The notes beneath the pieces were generated by a model. The model saw nothing but the letters and a program-made list of their open reading frames with translations. It had not been told where the DNA came from and made no database searches. This document shows positions 37,404 through 39,015 of a stretch of DNA of 39,015 nt, piece after piece. Position 1 is the stretch's first letter, and every line of letters starts with the position of its first letter. Position numbers and translations under genes: made by a program. The stretch is from a virus, in the IMG/VR virus record IMGVR_UViG_3300025889_000030, positions 1 to 39,015 of that record. The stretch is one strand, 5' to 3'.

Positions 37404-37898
37404 ATGGATATCGACCTCATCTCCGCCAGGGAGAGCCTTAAGGCGTGGGAAAACGCCGCCGAGCTTCACGGCTACGACGGCAACGTCAACGCCTACATCC
37501 TGATCGAAGCATCCCAGGCGTTCATCCGTCTGCGAGCGTCCGACAAGGACATCAACCGGCAGAACGCCTACGACAAGATCGTCCCCGAAAACGAACTGGA
37601 CGACGCTGTCCACTACGAGCCCGGCGAGACCTTCGATCAGTGGATGGCCCGCTGCTACAACGAGCTCTACCGCCGTCCGGACCGCCAGGGCCGCGAGCGA
37701 CGCATCCTCTGCGTGAAGGCCCAGAGTCTCGTAGCGGGCGACGGGTTCAGCGAGGCGCTCCGCCAGGGCCTGCTCGCCACCCTCCGCAAGCAGCTTGAGG
37801 ACGTCGGGCTCCTGATGCTGACCCATAGGCGCCCTGAGGACGACGCCGAGCGTCCGGATACCAAGGACGCCGACCTTCTTGTCGACCACCCCTTCTGA
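37404..37898 (+). CDS. Hypothetical early protein upstream of the ParB-like gene (164 aa)
   Basis: The soluble alpha-helical protein begins MDIDLISARESLKAWENAAE and contains a Trp/Cys segment (EPGETFDQWMARCYNELYRR) and an acidic C-terminus (DDAERPDTKDADLLVDHPF). AAGGAG precedes the ATG. It ends 13 bases before the ParB-like gene and is probably co-transcribed with it. I do not recognise it. Confidence 0.7.
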   Translation: MDIDLISARESLKAWENAAELHGYDGNVNAYILIEASQAFIRLRASDKDINRQNAYDKIVPENELDDAVHYEPGETFDQWMARCYNELYRRPDRQGRERRILCVKAQSLVAGDGFSEALRQGLLATLRKQLEDVGLLMLTHRRPEDDAERPDTKDADLLVDHPF

Positions 37899-37911
37899 CC
37901 GCGAGGTTCCC

Positions 37912-39015
37912 ATGAACGAACAAGCCCCCCGGGCGGTCGTGATGCGACCGCTCAACCATCTCGTCGTCTCCGAGACCAACGCCCGGTTCACCGGCCAGAA
38001 GGAGGACCTGAACCCCGTGCTGGTCGCCAGCATCAAGGAGAGCGGCATTCTCCACCCGATCCTGGTGAAGCAGCAGGTCGACGGCACCTTCGACGTGATC
38101 GACGGCAGCCGCCGGCTGGCGGCAGCCAAGAAGCTGAAGCTGACGGAGGTGCCGACGCTGGAGGTCGACGGCGACGGCATGACGTCGATCGCCATGAACG
38201 TCTCGGTTCAGGCGTTGTCGTGCTTCGACAAGTACGACGCCTACCGCCGGCTGATCGCCGAGGGCGTCACCGACGCGCAGATCAAGAAAGCGCTGGGCTT
38301 CGGCACCGACGACCAGAAGGTCGTGCGCGCCATCGGCCAGTTCACGGCCCAGGAGATCGTGAAGCTCCGCAAGGCCGCGGTGACGCCGGCGACCATCCTG
38401 AAGCTGGCCCGCATCCCCACCGAGCACCGCAAGGCGGTTCTCGACGCCTGCGAGCGCGAGTCCGGCGGGCTGACCGACAATGGGCTGGCCCACCACGCCC
38501 GGAACTACTGGCACCGGGACATCAACCCGGCCCGCTTCGAGGCGATCAAGGACGCCTACATCACGCTGGGCGGCAAGGTGTCCGAACCCCTGTTCGACCT
38601 GGGCGACGGCGTCAAGGCCACCCCGGTCGACGGGCACCTGATCGAACCGGCCATCGAGGCGTTCCTGAAGCACAAGGCCGACGAGCGCACCAAGCTGACG
38701 GGCCGGCCAACCCGGTTCACCGCCGGGGTCTACGTCCACAGCTACACCGCCGACAACGGCATCGTGCGCGCCGACAACGTCCCGGAAGTCGATGACGTCG
38801 TGATCGCGGACGCCGGCTTCGCGACGATGGAGGAATACGAAGAGTTCCATGATCGCTGCGAGGCCGAGGCCGAGATCAGCGCCGAGGACGAGGAACGGTA
38901 TCAGAAGATCGAGATCGGTCTGATCAAACGCTGGCCCTCCGGGTGCTTCGAGATCGCCGCCCTCAGCTACTCCGGGGAGCTGGTGTTCCACGGGCCCTAC
39001 CGCGAGCGCGCCGGC
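37912..39015 (+). CDS. ParB/sulfiredoxin-domain protein (5' part; continues at 128-859)
   Basis: The N-terminal ~95 residues are a ParB-like nuclease/CTPase-type domain: LVASIKESGILHPILVKQQ, then the ParB box DVIDGSRRLAAAKKL (61-75). Residues ~105-185 form an HTH-like region (DAYRRLIAEGVTDAQIKKAL; VTPATILKLARIPTEHRKAV). The whole protein, read through the join, is 611 aa. A segment at 38743-38778 nearly repeats 36023-36058. Such large phage ParB-domain proteins are usually early genes of unknown role; no ParA partner or parS array is visible, so partition is not implied. GCGAGG lies before ATG 37912. Confidence 0.85.
   Translation, partial: MNEQAPRAVVMRPLNHLVVSETNARFTGQKEDLNPVLVASIKESGILHPILVKQQVDGTFDVIDGSRRLAAAKKLKLTEVPTLEVDGDGMTSIAMNVSVQALSCFDKYDAYRRLIAEGVTDAQIKKALGFGTDDQKVVRAIGQFTAQEIVKLRKAAVTPATILKLARIPTEHRKAVLDACERESGGLTDNGLAHHARNYWHRDINPARFEAIKDAYITLGGKVSEPLFDLGDGVKATPVDGHLIEPAIEAFLKHKADERTKLTGRPTRFTAGVYVHSYTADNGIVRADNVPEVDDVVIADAGFATMEEYEEFHDRCEAEAEISAEDEERYQKIEIGLIKRWPSGCFEIAALSYSGELVFHGPYRERAG
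38889..39015. repeat. Terminal direct repeat, right copy (circular closure)
   Basis: It is identical to 1-127 and lies inside the ParB-like gene. Removing one copy gives a circle of 38,888 bp with all genes intact. Confidence 0.9.

Noticed and set aside
37912-39015. Plasmid-type partition system
   Set aside because: Only a ParB-type domain is seen, with no ParA gene and no cluster of parS-like repeats.

Overview
The window is one complete, circularly closing genome of a temperate podovirus with T7-type internal and tail proteins. The first 127 bases (1-127) are identical to the last 127 (38889-39015), so the unique sequence is 38,888 bp and one ParB-like gene runs across the join. The DNA is GC-rich with strongly GC-biased third codon positions. 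The attP core copies the 3' half of a bacterial proline tRNA gene. Together these suggest a prophage of a high-GC proteobacterium, probably an alphaproteobacterium; the host cannot be fixed from the sequence alone.

Layout. (i) Rightward early genes run from 35701 through the join to 1998: small hypothetical proteins, a DUF7694-like protein, a ParB/sulfiredoxin-type protein and a DUF932 protein. (ii) A leftward CI/S24-type repressor (2074-2748) faces a divergent rightward operon across a 141-bp control region. (iii) The rightward operon 2890-9352 carries an HTH-PDDEXK protein, a DnaT-like protein overlapping a helicase-loader-like protein, a RecB/Cas4-like nuclease, a Rad52-type annealase, an excisionase-like protein overlapping a tyrosine integrase, attP, SSB and a zinc-finger protein. 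(iv) The leftward late region 34887-9396 is read in this order: small terminase, a small helical protein, two fibre/lectin proteins, small genes, large terminase, portal, scaffold, capsid, decoration protein, tail tubular A and B, gp14/15/16-like ejection proteins, a pectate-lyase-like tailspike, then a lysis cassette (M15 endolysin, holin, overlapping Rz/Rz1).

How it works together. No RNA polymerase or DNA polymerase gene is visible, so this virion type is combined with host-dependent transcription and replication plus phage recombination functions (annealase, exonuclease, resolvase-like nuclease, SSB). The late region carries six copies of a GTGCAKTGA motif. All six are on the coding strand and lie upstream of gene starts, five of them at 49-60 nt. 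Intrinsic terminators with GAAA loops cut the late region into sub-units, notably capsid plus decoration and a one-gene unit at 33583-33927.

The most unexplained part is the roughly 660-bp gene-free divergence region 35042-35700. It holds two adjacent hairpins of about 20 bp each plus several smaller ones at 35420-35623. It may be a structured RNA, a packaging or replication site, or the early control region.
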